From the NCBI RefSeq assembly GCF_014529945.1, contig NZ_JACVFB010000002.1:1178001-1242000 (forward strand): 64,000 nucleotides of DNA, given 5' to 3'. Within the stretch, counting starts at the first letter, position 1, and each line of letters opens with the position of its first letter. The notes under the pieces are model-generated. The model saw nothing but the letters and a program-made list of their open reading frames with translations, searched no databases and was not told where the DNA came from. This document shows, one piece after another, positions 23,521 through 32,359 of this stretch. Source of the stretch: Chitinophaga varians. Lineage in GTDB: Bacteria; Bacteroidota; Bacteroidia; Chitinophagales; Chitinophagaceae. A program made the translations under genes and the position numbers.

Positions 23521-26500
23521 ATGAATTTACAGGCTGTATTACAATTATTTCAACGTGATGCTCGCCTGCAGACGCTGGTGAAGGGGATTCAAACACCCAC
23601 CCCACAATACTTTCAGCTTTCTTCCCTGAGCGGGAGTGCAATAAATTTTGTGGCAGTATCAGTCTGGGCCAATGCAGAAGCGAACCATCTCTTTATTCTG
23701 AATGATAAAGAGGAGGCAGCCTATTTCCAGAACGATCTGGAAGAACTGAGCCAGGCCCTTGATATTTTCTACTTCCCCGATTCTTTCAAAAAAACCGGAC
23801 AGTTCCAGGAGTTCAACAGCAGCCACAGTATGCTGCGTACGGAAGCGCTGATGAAATTCTCCGGAGACGGGGTGCGGAAAAAAGTACTGGTCACCTACCC
23901 CGAAGCACTCTGGGAAAAAGTGGCTGGCAGCAAGGCTTTCAGCTCCAATATGGTGCAGCTGAAAGTCGGTGACGTCCTGAAAGTAGATCCGCTGCTGGAA
24001 AAACTGATTGGCTGGGGATTTGAACATACCGACTTTGTATATGAGCCAGGACAGTACGCCCTGAGAGGAGGTATCCTCGATATCTATTCTTTTGGTAACG
24101 AAAAACCTTACCGTATTGAACTGTTTGGGGAAGATATCGACTCTATCCGCCTGTTTGATCCGGAGACCCAGCTTAGCGAGCGCAAGCTTACACAGGTGAC
24201 GCTCATCGCCAATATGGACACCCATACGGTAGACCATATGAAGACGTCACTGGTAGAATTTCTCCCCGCCAATACGGTGGTATGGATGAAAGACCCTGCC
24301 TATATTCAGGGTGTGGTGGAGCAGATGGAACAGCGGCTCGATGACTGGCTGCTGACCGGTCAGAAAGTGAAGGTGAACGATGACGAAGACATGGTGCTGA
24401 GCAGCGATGATTTCGTGAAAGCCGCTCCCCTGATGGAACAGCTGTTACAGAAAACAACCGTGGTTTTCGGTAATAAAGAATACCTCACGGAAAAAGGCGT
24501 ACAGCCGGTAACTGTAGCCTTCGATACACAGGAACAACCAGTCTTCAACAGACAGTTTGATCTCCTGATCAAAGACCTGGCCCAGCATAACAACAACAAA
24601 TACTCCCTTTTTATATTCGCAGATAACCCGCGCCAGCTCGAACGTTTGCGCAGTATCTTCGAAGACCTGAAAGCAGATTTTGTCTTCTTCCCCATACCAG
24701 TGGCTATCAGCCACGGATTCATCGATCATTCGCTGAAACTTGCCTGCTACACGGATCACCAGATCTTCCAGCGTTTTCACAAATCAAGGGTAAAACAAGC
24801 CTACAACAAAAACAAGGCGATTACCATGAAAACGTTGCGGGAGCTGCAACCTGGTGACTATGTAACACACATCGATCATGGTGTAGGCGTGTACAGCGGT
24901 CTGCAAAAGATTGAGTCCGGCGGTAAAATGCAGGAAGCCATCCGCATCATTTACAAGAACAACGACCTGTTGTATGTAAATATCAACTCCCTGCACAAAA
25001 TCAGCAAATACACCGGCAAAGAAGGTGTGGAGCCCCGGGTGAACAAACTCGGCAGCGACGCGTGGGACAAGCTGAAAGAAAAAGCAAAAACACAGGTTAA
25101 GGATATCGCCAAAGACCTGATCAAATTATACGCCGTGCGTAAAGCCCAGCAGGGTTTTGCACACGCACCGGACACCTATCTGCAAACAGAGCTGGAAGCT
25201 TCCTTCCTGTATGAAGATACCCCGGACCAGAGCAAAGCTACCGCCGACGTGAAAAGAGACATGGAGGGCCCCGCCCCCATGGACCGCCTCGTGTGCGGCG
25301 ACGTAGGCTTCGGTAAAACAGAAGTCGCTATCCGTGCTGCTTTCAAATCCATCGTAGATGGTAAACAGGCTGCGGTATTGGTACCAACGACCATCCTCGC
25401 TTTCCAGCACTATAAAACGTTCTCTGAGCGGCTGAAAGATTTCCCCTGTACAGTGGATTACCTCAACCGGTTCAAATCTTCCAAAGAGAAAAAAGAAACG
25501 CTTAAAAAGCTGGAAGAAGGCAAGATCGATATCATCATCGGTACCCATGCCCTGCTCAGCAAAGATGTGAAGTTTAAAGACCTGGGCGTGCTGGTGGTGG
25601 ACGAAGAACAGAAATTCGGTGTGTCTGCCAAAGAAAAGCTGAAACAGCTGAAACATAACGTGGACACCCTTACCCTAACGGCAACGCCTATACCAAGAAC
25701 GCTGCAGTTTTCGTTGATGGGTGCCCGTGACCTTTCCATCATTAATACGCCACCGCCCAACCGGCAGCCGATTGAAACAGAAGTACAGGTCTTCAATCAG
25801 GACGCTATCCGCGATGCGATCTATTACGAAACGGAAAGAGGTGGTCAGGTGTACTTTGTGCACAACCGCGTAAAAGGCCTGGCGGAAATGTCCTCGCTGA
25901 TACAGGGTCTCTGTCCCGATCTGTCTATCGCTACGGCTCATGGACAGCTCGAAGGTCACCAGCTGGAAGAAGTCATTCTCGACTTCATCGACCGCAAATA
26001 CGATGTACTGGTATGTACCAATATCGTGGAAAGCGGTGTGGATATTCCCAACGCCAATACCATCATCATCAATAATGCGCACCACTTCGGGCTGAGCGAC
26101 CTGCACCAGCTGCGTGGCCGCGTAGGCCGCAGTAATAAGAAGGCATTCTGTTACCTGCTGGCACCGCCGATGAGCACCCTCACGGCCGATAGCCGTAAAC
26201 GCCTGCAAACACTCGAACAGCACAGTGAGCTGGGCAGCGGTTTCCAGATCGCTATGCGCGACCTCGATATCCGCGGCGCAGGTAACCTGCTCGGCGGCGA
26301 ACAAAGCGGATTTATGGCGGAAATAGGCTTCGATATGTACCAGAAGATCCTCGATGAAGCCATCCGCGAACTGAAACAAAACGAATTCCGCGACCTCTTT
26401 AAAGAACAACTGGAAGAGAAAAAAGACTTCGTCAACGACTGTACGATCGATACCGACCTCGAAATACTGATCCCGGACACTTATATAGAAAGTATCCAAG

Positions 26501-26892
26501 AACGTCTGAACCTGTACCAGGAACTGGACAATACCACCGACGATGGCAGATTACAACAGTTTGAGCATGAGCTGGTAGACCGCTTCGGCCCATTGCCGGA
26601 TCCGGTGAGAGACCTCCTGACCATGATACGCTGCCGCTGGATGGCTATTCAACTGGGCTTCGAGAAAATGATGCTCAAAGAAGAAAACCTCCGCTGCTAC
26701 TTTATCAATAACCCCGACTCTCCTTATTTTGAATCACCTACGTTCAATCATATATTAACGTATATACAAACCCGTACCAACAACGCCAAACTCAAACAGG
26801 TAGGCAAAAACTTCATGTTGGTGGTGAACCGTATCCGTAATATGGACGATCTCCATGCTTTCCTCAAAGGCATAACGGATAGCCGTAAATAA
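23521..26892 (+). CDS. mfd: Transcription-repair coupling factor
   Basis: A 1123-residue Mfd of normal length. Order of domains: UvrB-like N-terminal modules (about 1-350), the CarD-like RNA polymerase interaction domain (ELQPGDYVTHIDHGVGVYSG, about 438-457), the superfamily 2 helicase motor with Walker A GDVGFGKTE (about 592-600) and DEEQ box VVDEEQKFGV (about 690-700), a TATPIPRTL motif, a translocation motif and RGRVGR (about 865), and the C-terminal TRCF domain. It pushes RNA polymerase off lesions and recruits UvrA. It stands alone after an AT-rich intergenic region. Confidence 0.97.
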   Translation: MNLQAVLQLFQRDARLQTLVKGIQTPTPQYFQLSSLSGSAINFVAVSVWANAEANHLFILNDKEEAAYFQNDLEELSQALDIFYFPDSFKKTGQFQEFNSSHSMLRTEALMKFSGDGVRKKVLVTYPEALWEKVAGSKAFSSNMVQLKVGDVLKVDPLLEKLIGWGFEHTDFVYEPGQYALRGGILDIYSFGNEKPYRIELFGEDIDSIRLFDPETQLSERKLTQVTLIANMDTHTVDHMKTSLVEFLPANTVVWMKDPAYIQGVVEQMEQRLDDWLLTGQKVKVNDDEDMVLSSDDFVKAAPLMEQLLQKTTVVFGNKEYLTEKGVQPVTVAFDTQEQPVFNRQFDLLIKDLAQHNNNKYSLFIFADNPRQLERLRSIFEDLKADFVFFPIPVAISHGFIDHSLKLACYTDHQIFQRFHKSRVKQAYNKNKAITMKTLRELQPGDYVTHIDHGVGVYSGLQKIESGGKMQEAIRIIYKNNDLLYVNINSLHKISKYTGKEGVEPRVNKLGSDAWDKLKEKAKTQVKDIAKDLIKLYAVRKAQQGFAHAPDTYLQTELEASFLYEDTPDQSKATADVKRDMEGPAPMDRLVCGDVGFGKTEVAIRAAFKSIVDGKQAAVLVPTTILAFQHYKTFSERLKDFPCTVDYLNRFKSSKEKKETLKKLEEGKIDIIIGTHALLSKDVKFKDLGVLVVDEEQKFGVSAKEKLKQLKHNVDTLTLTATPIPRTLQFSLMGARDLSIINTPPPNRQPIETEVQVFNQDAIRDAIYYETERGGQVYFVHNRVKGLAEMSSLIQGLCPDLSIATAHGQLEGHQLEEVILDFIDRKYDVLVCTNIVESGVDIPNANTIIINNAHHFGLSDLHQLRGRVGRSNKKAFCYLLAPPMSTLTADSRKRLQTLEQHSELGSGFQIAMRDLDIRGAGNLLGGEQSGFMAEIGFDMYQKILDEAIRELKQNEFRDLFKEQLEEKKDFVNDCTIDTDLEILIPDTYIESIQERLNLYQELDNTTDDGRLQQFEHELVDRFGPLPDPVRDLLTMIRCRWMAIQLGFEKMMLKEENLRCYFINNPDSPYFESPTFNHILTYIQTRTNNAKLKQVGKNFMLVVNRIRNMDDLHAFLKGITDSRK

Positions 26893-27077
26893 TTTTCTGT
26901 AACTTTTTTATGATGTAATCGTTTCATTTGTAATGCGAAACGAATGTTTTAATATTGACATATATTGATGTTGGAAAAATTTTTTCCCTGCTTTTGTGGA
27001 AACAGGGTTTTACCTGGCATCATGAGGGTGTAATAAACATCGAAAACAATTTTTTTAAATAAGAAAAACAAAGACAC

Positions 27078-27791
27078 ATGAAAAAGGTAATGTTATTAGC
27101 CGCCGGATTATTCTTCGCTCTGAGCACTTTTGCACAACAGGCTGACAATAATAAACAGGTAAAGAAAATTGAAGTAAACGGTTCTGCTGAAATAGAAATC
27201 ACACCTGATGAATTGAACCTGGACATCTCCCTGAAAGAGTATTTAAAGGGTAAAACAAAAGTGGACATCACCACACTGGAAAAACAACTGGTAAAAGCTA
27301 TCGCTGATGCAGGATTGCCAAAAGAAACCCTGACCATCGAAAATGTGAATGGCTTTAACAATGAGTTCTTCCTCCGCAAGAAAAAAGATCCGGTAGAATT
27401 TATGACCCGCAAGCAATATCGCCTGAAATTAACCAGACTGGATAAAATCAATGATATCCTGGGCGCCGTAGACGCGGAAGGTGTTGAAAGCACCCGCATC
27501 GCTTCTTATACTTCCAGCAAAATGGACCAGTATCGCAAAGAGGCAAAAATCAAAGCCATAAAAGCTGCTAAAGAGAAAGCAGAATATATGCTGGCAGCTA
27601 TTGGTAACAGCATCGATGGTATCATCGAAGTACAGGAAATCAACACCGATAACTATCCTGATTACCGCCCGCAGATCATGGCCAACGCAATGTATAAATC
27701 TGCTGACGCTGTTGGTGGTGGTGCTCCTGAAATTGATTTCAAATCTATCAAAGTGCGCGCTGAAGTAAGAACAGTATTTAGCATCAAATAA
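27078..27791 (+). CDS. SIMPL domain (DUF541) exported protein
   Basis: A 237-residue protein with a signal peptide (cleavage near TFA-QQ, residue 20-22). The mature part is a SIMPL domain: VNGSAEIEITPDELNLDISL at the start, then a helix-rich middle and KAIKAAKEKAEYMLAAIG in the second half, ending with an AEVRTVFSI strand. The family is periplasmic and of poorly known function. No partner gene is adjacent. It is followed by the nested GCAAAG hairpin element, which likely ends its transcript. Confidence 0.88.
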   Translation: MKKVMLLAAGLFFALSTFAQQADNNKQVKKIEVNGSAEIEITPDELNLDISLKEYLKGKTKVDITTLEKQLVKAIADAGLPKETLTIENVNGFNNEFFLRKKKDPVEFMTRKQYRLKLTRLDKINDILGAVDAEGVESTRIASYTSSKMDQYRKEAKIKAIKAAKEKAEYMLAAIGNSIDGIIEVQEINTDNYPDYRPQIMANAMYKSADAVGGGAPEIDFKSIKVRAEVRTVFSIK

Positions 27792-27809
27792 CGCTCGCCA
27801 GCTCGTGGA

Positions 27810-27964
27810 GTTCACGCAAAGGCGCAAAGCAGCAAAGGCGCAAAGAAATTTAGATAAGATAAATAAGAAAGCAAAGGGGCGAAGATCAAATGTGATCTTC
27901 GCCCCTTTGCTTTCTTATATCAAAAAATCTTTGCGCCTTTGCTGCTTTGCGCCTTTGCGTGAAC
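27810..27964. repeat. Nested inverted repeat with GCAAAG arms
   Basis: A perfect 37-base outer inverted repeat (27810-27846 with 27928-27964) made of TTCACGCAAAG and GGCGCAAAG units encloses a second perfect 26-base hairpin (27863-27888 with 27893-27918; loop AATG). It lies between the convergent SIMPL and TonB-receptor genes and its right arm reaches the receptor's stop codon. A related element lies on the other side of the receptor gene (31452-31541). Confidence 0.85.
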
Positions 27965-30900
27965 TAGAAGCTGTATCTCAGACCCAGCTGCATCTGATGA
28001 CGGGAACCAAAGAAGTCTTTGGAGTAAGGAGATCCCGGATTTTCCAGTTTCAGGATAGGGTAGTTGTTCACTACTTTTCCTGTTGGTGTAGCACCTACGC
28101 TGGCAGAAGAGTTGAAGGTGTTGGGTGAGAAGTACTGAATACCCCAGTCTTTGTTGATCAGGTTGGTCACGTTCACGATATCGTAAGTGAGGGTGAGGGT
28201 ATGCATGGATTTACCGGCTTTGAAGTTGAAATCCTGGCTAAAGCGGAAGTCAGCCTGTGTGTTCCATGGTGTACGACCACCGTTACGTTCAGTGAACTGG
28301 CCTTTACGACCGCTCAGGTATTTGTCTGCGTTGATGTAGTTCATGAACTCTGTTGCTTGTTGAACAGCAGTTTTACCACCGGCATCAGCAAAGAAGTTGG
28401 TTGCATCTGCTACATCTTTCGGGATGTAAGCGAGGCTCACCTGCTGAGGAGTACCCTGTACGGTGGCGTTTACGAAACCATATGTATAAGGTAAACCGGA
28501 AGAGGTGTTAAAGAACACGGAGAAGTTGGAAACCCATTTGTTTTTAGCGTCCCAGCCGTGTTTGTAACCTACAGTAGCTACGATACGGTTGCGGATGTCG
28601 AAGTTGGAGTAAGCCAGTGCCGGGTTGTTCGGGTTCAGCGCCTGGTTCAGCTGCCAGTTAGACTCCATAGAGTTGCGGATACCGTTGGTGATGTCTTTAG
28701 CTTGACCGTAAGTGTAGGCTGCCATAAAGTTCAGACCAAACGGGAAGGATTTGGACACCTGAGCAGTGATGCTGTAGCGGTAGCCTTTGTCAGTGTTGGA
28801 CAACAGGTAAGCATTCGTATATAACGGATTGATTTTGGCACCAGACCAGATAGGCTGTTGTTTGTTCACGTCATATGCGTAGTAGGTAGGATTGTCGACC
28901 AGATTGATCTGTTGGAACATCAGGTCTTTGATCACTTTCGTGTAGATACCTTCGATGCTGAATTTCCACTGGTCGCGGGTGTTGTATTCCAGGGCGAGGC
29001 TGCTTCTCCACACCTGAGGCATTTTGAAGTTGTTGTCGATCAGGTCTACCTGCGTAGCGCCGGAAGCGTCATTTACTTTAGCGCCGTTCTGGGCGGCGAA
29101 GTCAGCGATACCGTTAGCAGAAGGTTTAGCCGCAGGGATCGGACCGTTTACGAAAGGTTTGGTAGAACGTTGGTCGTAAGCACCATAAGTTACACCGTTG
29201 TTGTAGTAGGCATAACCTAACCATGCGAAAGGAATACGACCGGTGAAGAGACCAGTACCACCGCGCAGTACGAGGCTGTTGTCACCTTTGATGTCATAGT
29301 TGAAACCTAAGCGCGGAGAGATCTGCACATTGTTCAGGAAGTTGTTTTTGATATCCTGAGGTTTAGTATACGTATAGGTATTACCGTAGTTGCCGTCAAC
29401 AGGTGCTTTGGTGGTTTTGTCGCTCAAAGGCTGTTTGTTCGGAATACCGGCATAGTCTAAACGGATACCCGGAGTGATTTTGAAGCGATCAGTCAGCTGG
29501 ATCTCATCCTGACCGTACAGGCTCAGCAGGTTCACTTTGAACTGTGCAGGAGGATTAGCCATGATGTTATCGCGGGAGTTGTTAGCGTAGTTATAGTTAC
29601 CACGTACACGGCTAGGCATGTTAGCGAGGAAAGAGTCAACGCTGTTGTAGTCGATACGACCGTTCCAGGAGTTTACGAAACCATAAGTGATGTTGTAGAA
29701 CTCGTTGTGGGTACCTACTGTGATGGTATGGTTGCCTTTGAAGATAGTCACGTTATCAGTGATCTCAAAGGTTTTCTGTTTCATATTGAAGATACTGGCT
29801 TCACGGTCAGTACCGAGGAAGATGGTAGAACCTGCGGTGCGGCCTTTGATCTGGATCTGGGGAGTAGCAGGATCAGACAGCGGATCTCTGTAGTCATGAA
29901 CGCTGGAGTAACCCAGGATCAGGCTGTTGGAGATGGTGCTGTTGAAGGTGCTTTTCAGCTCAGCAACAGTAGAAGACTGGTTGTTCACCTGTTTGAAGTC
30001 GATGCCTTTGAAACGGAAGTTCTGTTGGTCACGTTCCAGGTTGGTAGCTTCGGAGGTGATAGTATTATTACGGAGAGACAGGTGGTGTTTGTCGTTGATA
30101 TGCCAATCCAGTCTGTTGAAGAATTTGTTGGAGTTGGAATAGATGCTGGTGTTACCGGCAGTTCCGATATCCACACCATAAGTTTTCATCACAGCGGTGA
30201 TGTCAGCAGCATCTTTTTCGGTGAGGATACCACCACCATCAGCAGAACCTGCGGCGAGGATCACCGGGTCTACACGGCGGGTAATTTCTTCGTTGGTGAA
30301 GAAGAATAATTTGTTTTTGATGATAGGGAAACCAACACGGGCGCCTGCCTGATATTCGTGGAAATCGCTGGGCAGTTTGGAACCGTCGCCGGCGTTGTTT
30401 TTACCAATCATAGAGGCGTTACGGCCATAACCGTAGATAGAGCCATGTACTTCGTTGGTACCGCTGCGTGTTACTGCGTTTACGCTACCACCGAGGAAGT
30501 TACCTACTTTCACGTCGAAGGGAGCCAGTAATACCTGTACGTCCTGGATCGCGTCGAGAGACACGGGGTTGGTACGGGTGCTGCTGCCGGGCTGACCGCT
30601 GGTAGAGCTCTGGCCACCGAGAGAAGGGCTGAAGCCGATCGCGTCGTTGTTGATCGCACCATCCACAGTAACGTTATTATAACGATAGTTGGTACCGAGG
30701 AAAGAGTTATTGTTGCTCTGCGGAGTTACTTTGGTGAGGTCCTGCAGGCTGCGGCTCAGGCTGGGAATGCTTTTGATCTGCTCCTGTCCTATTTTGGTAC
30801 CGCCGGTTTTGCTGCCGGTATTGCCGGTAACGACGATTTCACTCAGTGCAGTGGATTCTTCCTGTAATTTAAAGTTGAAGTTGATAGTGCCTAATGCCAG

Positions 30901-31188
30901 GTTCACATTTTCTTTTACTTCTTTTTTATAACCGATGAAAGAAACGGTTATCGTATAAGGACCGCCCGGATTAAGGTTGGGTACAATATAACGACCATCG
31001 CTGTTGGTCTGTGTACCATTTTTGGTGCCGGTGGCAGTGTTTAATACAACCACTGTTACACCGGGAATAGCCTGACCAGCAGGGTCTGCTACTTTACCTG
31101 AGATAATGGAGGTGGTGATCTGCGCTTGTGTGTTGTTAAAACATAGAACGACCAGAATGCTCGCTAAAAGCGTGACAAATGATTTCAT
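27964..31188 (-). CDS. TonB-dependent receptor, Oar-like
   Basis: The 1074-residue outer-membrane protein has a signal peptide (LLASILVVLCFNNTQA), a carboxypeptidase-regulatory-like domain (ISGKVADPAGQAIPGVTVVV, about 27-105), a plug domain with VDGAINNDAIGF and SLDAIQDVQVLLAPFDVKVG, and a 22-strand-type barrel ending in QLGLRYSF. The plug and barrel resemble Oar-type receptors; no SusD partner gene follows, so it is not a typical SusCD glycan system. The ligand is unknown. The ATG at 31188 begins the signal peptide; a GTG-type start 33 bases upstream is less likely. Confidence 0.9.
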   Translation of the reverse strand: MKSFVTLLASILVVLCFNNTQAQITTSIISGKVADPAGQAIPGVTVVVLNTATGTKNGTQTNSDGRYIVPNLNPGGPYTITVSFIGYKKEVKENVNLALGTINFNFKLQEESTALSEIVVTGNTGSKTGGTKIGQEQIKSIPSLSRSLQDLTKVTPQSNNNSFLGTNYRYNNVTVDGAINNDAIGFSPSLGGQSSTSGQPGSSTRTNPVSLDAIQDVQVLLAPFDVKVGNFLGGSVNAVTRSGTNEVHGSIYGYGRNASMIGKNNAGDGSKLPSDFHEYQAGARVGFPIIKNKLFFFTNEEITRRVDPVILAAGSADGGGILTEKDAADITAVMKTYGVDIGTAGNTSIYSNSNKFFNRLDWHINDKHHLSLRNNTITSEATNLERDQQNFRFKGIDFKQVNNQSSTVAELKSTFNSTISNSLILGYSSVHDYRDPLSDPATPQIQIKGRTAGSTIFLGTDREASIFNMKQKTFEITDNVTIFKGNHTITVGTHNEFYNITYGFVNSWNGRIDYNSVDSFLANMPSRVRGNYNYANNSRDNIMANPPAQFKVNLLSLYGQDEIQLTDRFKITPGIRLDYAGIPNKQPLSDKTTKAPVDGNYGNTYTYTKPQDIKNNFLNNVQISPRLGFNYDIKGDNSLVLRGGTGLFTGRIPFAWLGYAYYNNGVTYGAYDQRSTKPFVNGPIPAAKPSANGIADFAAQNGAKVNDASGATQVDLIDNNFKMPQVWRSSLALEYNTRDQWKFSIEGIYTKVIKDLMFQQINLVDNPTYYAYDVNKQQPIWSGAKINPLYTNAYLLSNTDKGYRYSITAQVSKSFPFGLNFMAAYTYGQAKDITNGIRNSMESNWQLNQALNPNNPALAYSNFDIRNRIVATVGYKHGWDAKNKWVSNFSVFFNTSSGLPYTYGFVNATVQGTPQQVSLAYIPKDVADATNFFADAGGKTAVQQATEFMNYINADKYLSGRKGQFTERNGGRTPWNTQADFRFSQDFNFKAGKSMHTLTLTYDIVNVTNLINKDWGIQYFSPNTFNSSASVGATPTGKVVNNYPILKLENPGSPYSKDFFGSRHQMQLGLRYSF

Positions 31189-31221
31189 AAAGCCTGTTAA
31201 GTATTTACAGGTGCAAAACAA

Positions 31222-31451
31222 CTACTCCAAAGCAACCAGAATGTTAACTCATCATTACCAAATTGTTAAGGACTACTTAAAATGATCTTAAAATAACCTG
31301 ATTACCTGACGATTGGGCTAATATAATATCAGGTTTAATCATTCGTATGAAAACAATGTTAACAATCAACGAAGTAGGTGTCTGGGCAAAATTGTTTAAC
31401 AGTTCTTAAACAATAATTTTATTAAGACAACCCTGATGACTATACGAAGTT
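31222..31451. other. Gene-free AT-rich region upstream of the TonB receptor
   Basis: About 230 AT-rich bases hold no credible reading frame. On the minus strand this is the leader and promoter region of the receptor; several TTG and TAnnTTTG-like words occur but none is clearly best. I see no operator or riboswitch-like structure. Confidence 0.4.
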
Positions 31452-31541
31452 TTCACGCAAAGCGAGCAGAGGAAGCAAAGGCACAAAGATTTTTAAGTTC
31501 CGCTCTTTGTGTCTTTGCTTCCTCTGCTCGCTTTGCGTGAA
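31452..31541. repeat. GCAAAG-armed inverted repeat upstream of the TonB receptor
   Basis: A 38-base inverted repeat (31452-31489 with 31504-31541), 37 of 38 positions matching, starts and ends with TTCACGCAAAG like the element at 27810-27964. The unit sequence inside the arms differs, so it is related in style and termini but not a copy. Confidence 0.8.
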
Positions 31542-31542
31542 C

Positions 31543-31573
31543 AAAAAACCCCGTCTCAAAAGACAGGGTTTCT
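31543..31573 (-). terminator. Terminator of the lipoprotein gene
   Basis: On the minus strand ACCCTGTCT pairs with AGACGGGGT (one G-U) around TTTG and is followed by a T-run. A T-run also follows on the plus strand. It lies 26 bases after the lipoprotein stop codon. Confidence 0.75.
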
Positions 31574-31598
31574 CTCGTTTTTTTTAAACGGTTTTTGC

Positions 31599-32060
31599 TT
31601 AAAAATAGACTTTGAAAGTCCCGTCCGTTAAAGGTTTTTCTATTTCACCACTAATTAAAGTGCCGGAGAATGTACCCTCCGCTTGTTTACTATTAATGCT
31701 TTCAAGTTTGATGGAGATGGCCTTAGTAATATAGCCGTCTTCTTTTTGCTGAATATCCATCAGCGTCATTTCACCGGCGCTCTGATCATACTGTCCGGCC
31801 TGAAGGCCGTTCGGAAAAGTGATCATGAGCTCCATATGTTTAGTGAAATTGTTAGTGACACCATCTATGATCAGCGTTTTTTTGCCGGCAATAACGGTAT
31901 CAGAGATATAACCCTGCGTAGAGTTGGAATGGTAGGTAACGTCCCCTACCCGGAAAGAGAAAGTGCCCTGAGGCGTTGTTTCATTCTTTTTAGAACAACC
32001 AGCAAGTCCTGCTCCTGTAATGATTGCAACAACGGCCCATACGAAGATTTTTAAACGCAT
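31599..32060 (-). CDS. Lipoprotein of unknown function
   Basis: The 153-residue protein has a signal sequence with lipobox LAGC (C22) followed by SKKNETTPQG, a typical flexible tether. The rest is a beta-rich domain: a strand after FSFRVGDVTYHSN, then MELMITFPNG and a C-terminal GTFSGTLISGEIEKPLTDGTF block. This layout is common in Bacteroidota lipoproteins of the DUF6252 type, an assignment by resemblance only. It is monocistronic with its own terminator. Confidence 0.75.
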   Translation of the reverse strand: MRLKIFVWAVVAIITGAGLAGCSKKNETTPQGTFSFRVGDVTYHSNSTQGYISDTVIAGKKTLIIDGVTNNFTKHMELMITFPNGLQAGQYDQSAGEMTLMDIQQKEDGYITKAISIKLESINSKQAEGTFSGTLISGEIEKPLTDGTFKVYF

Positions 32061-32359
32061 ATGTTTTAGTATTTAATGCTGTCCTGTATTTGTGCCGCTG
32101 CATAAAAGAAACCGGGGTTGGTCGGCAGAAATGCTGCCGCCAGCCATGCTTAGTTGGAATAGGTGTACCGGTTAATATACGGGCATAGGGATAAATTCAG
32201 GTGCAATATATGTAATAAAAATTAAATTAAATAAAATGTTAATAAATAAACATGCCGTGAGCAGCGGAAAGGAAAGCGGCGGCGTCAATATTAACAATAT
32301 TTTTGTGGGGTAATTCCGTATTATTACTGTTCGGGTTTTTAAATTAATAAAAGCACATT
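32061..32359. other. Divergent intergenic region before the TPR-AAA operon
   Basis: About 300 bases between divergent genes. It has a small hairpin CGGCAG-AAATG-CTGCCG (32123-32139) without a T-run and an AT-rich half (32180-32260). Promoters for both neighbours should lie here, but no clean -33/-7 pair can be pointed to. No reading frame is credible. Confidence 0.4.

Noticed and set aside
27810..27964. GCAAAG units considered as a CRISPR array
   Set aside because: The units are palindromic arms of hairpins, with no regular repeats separated by unique spacers and no cas genes nearby.
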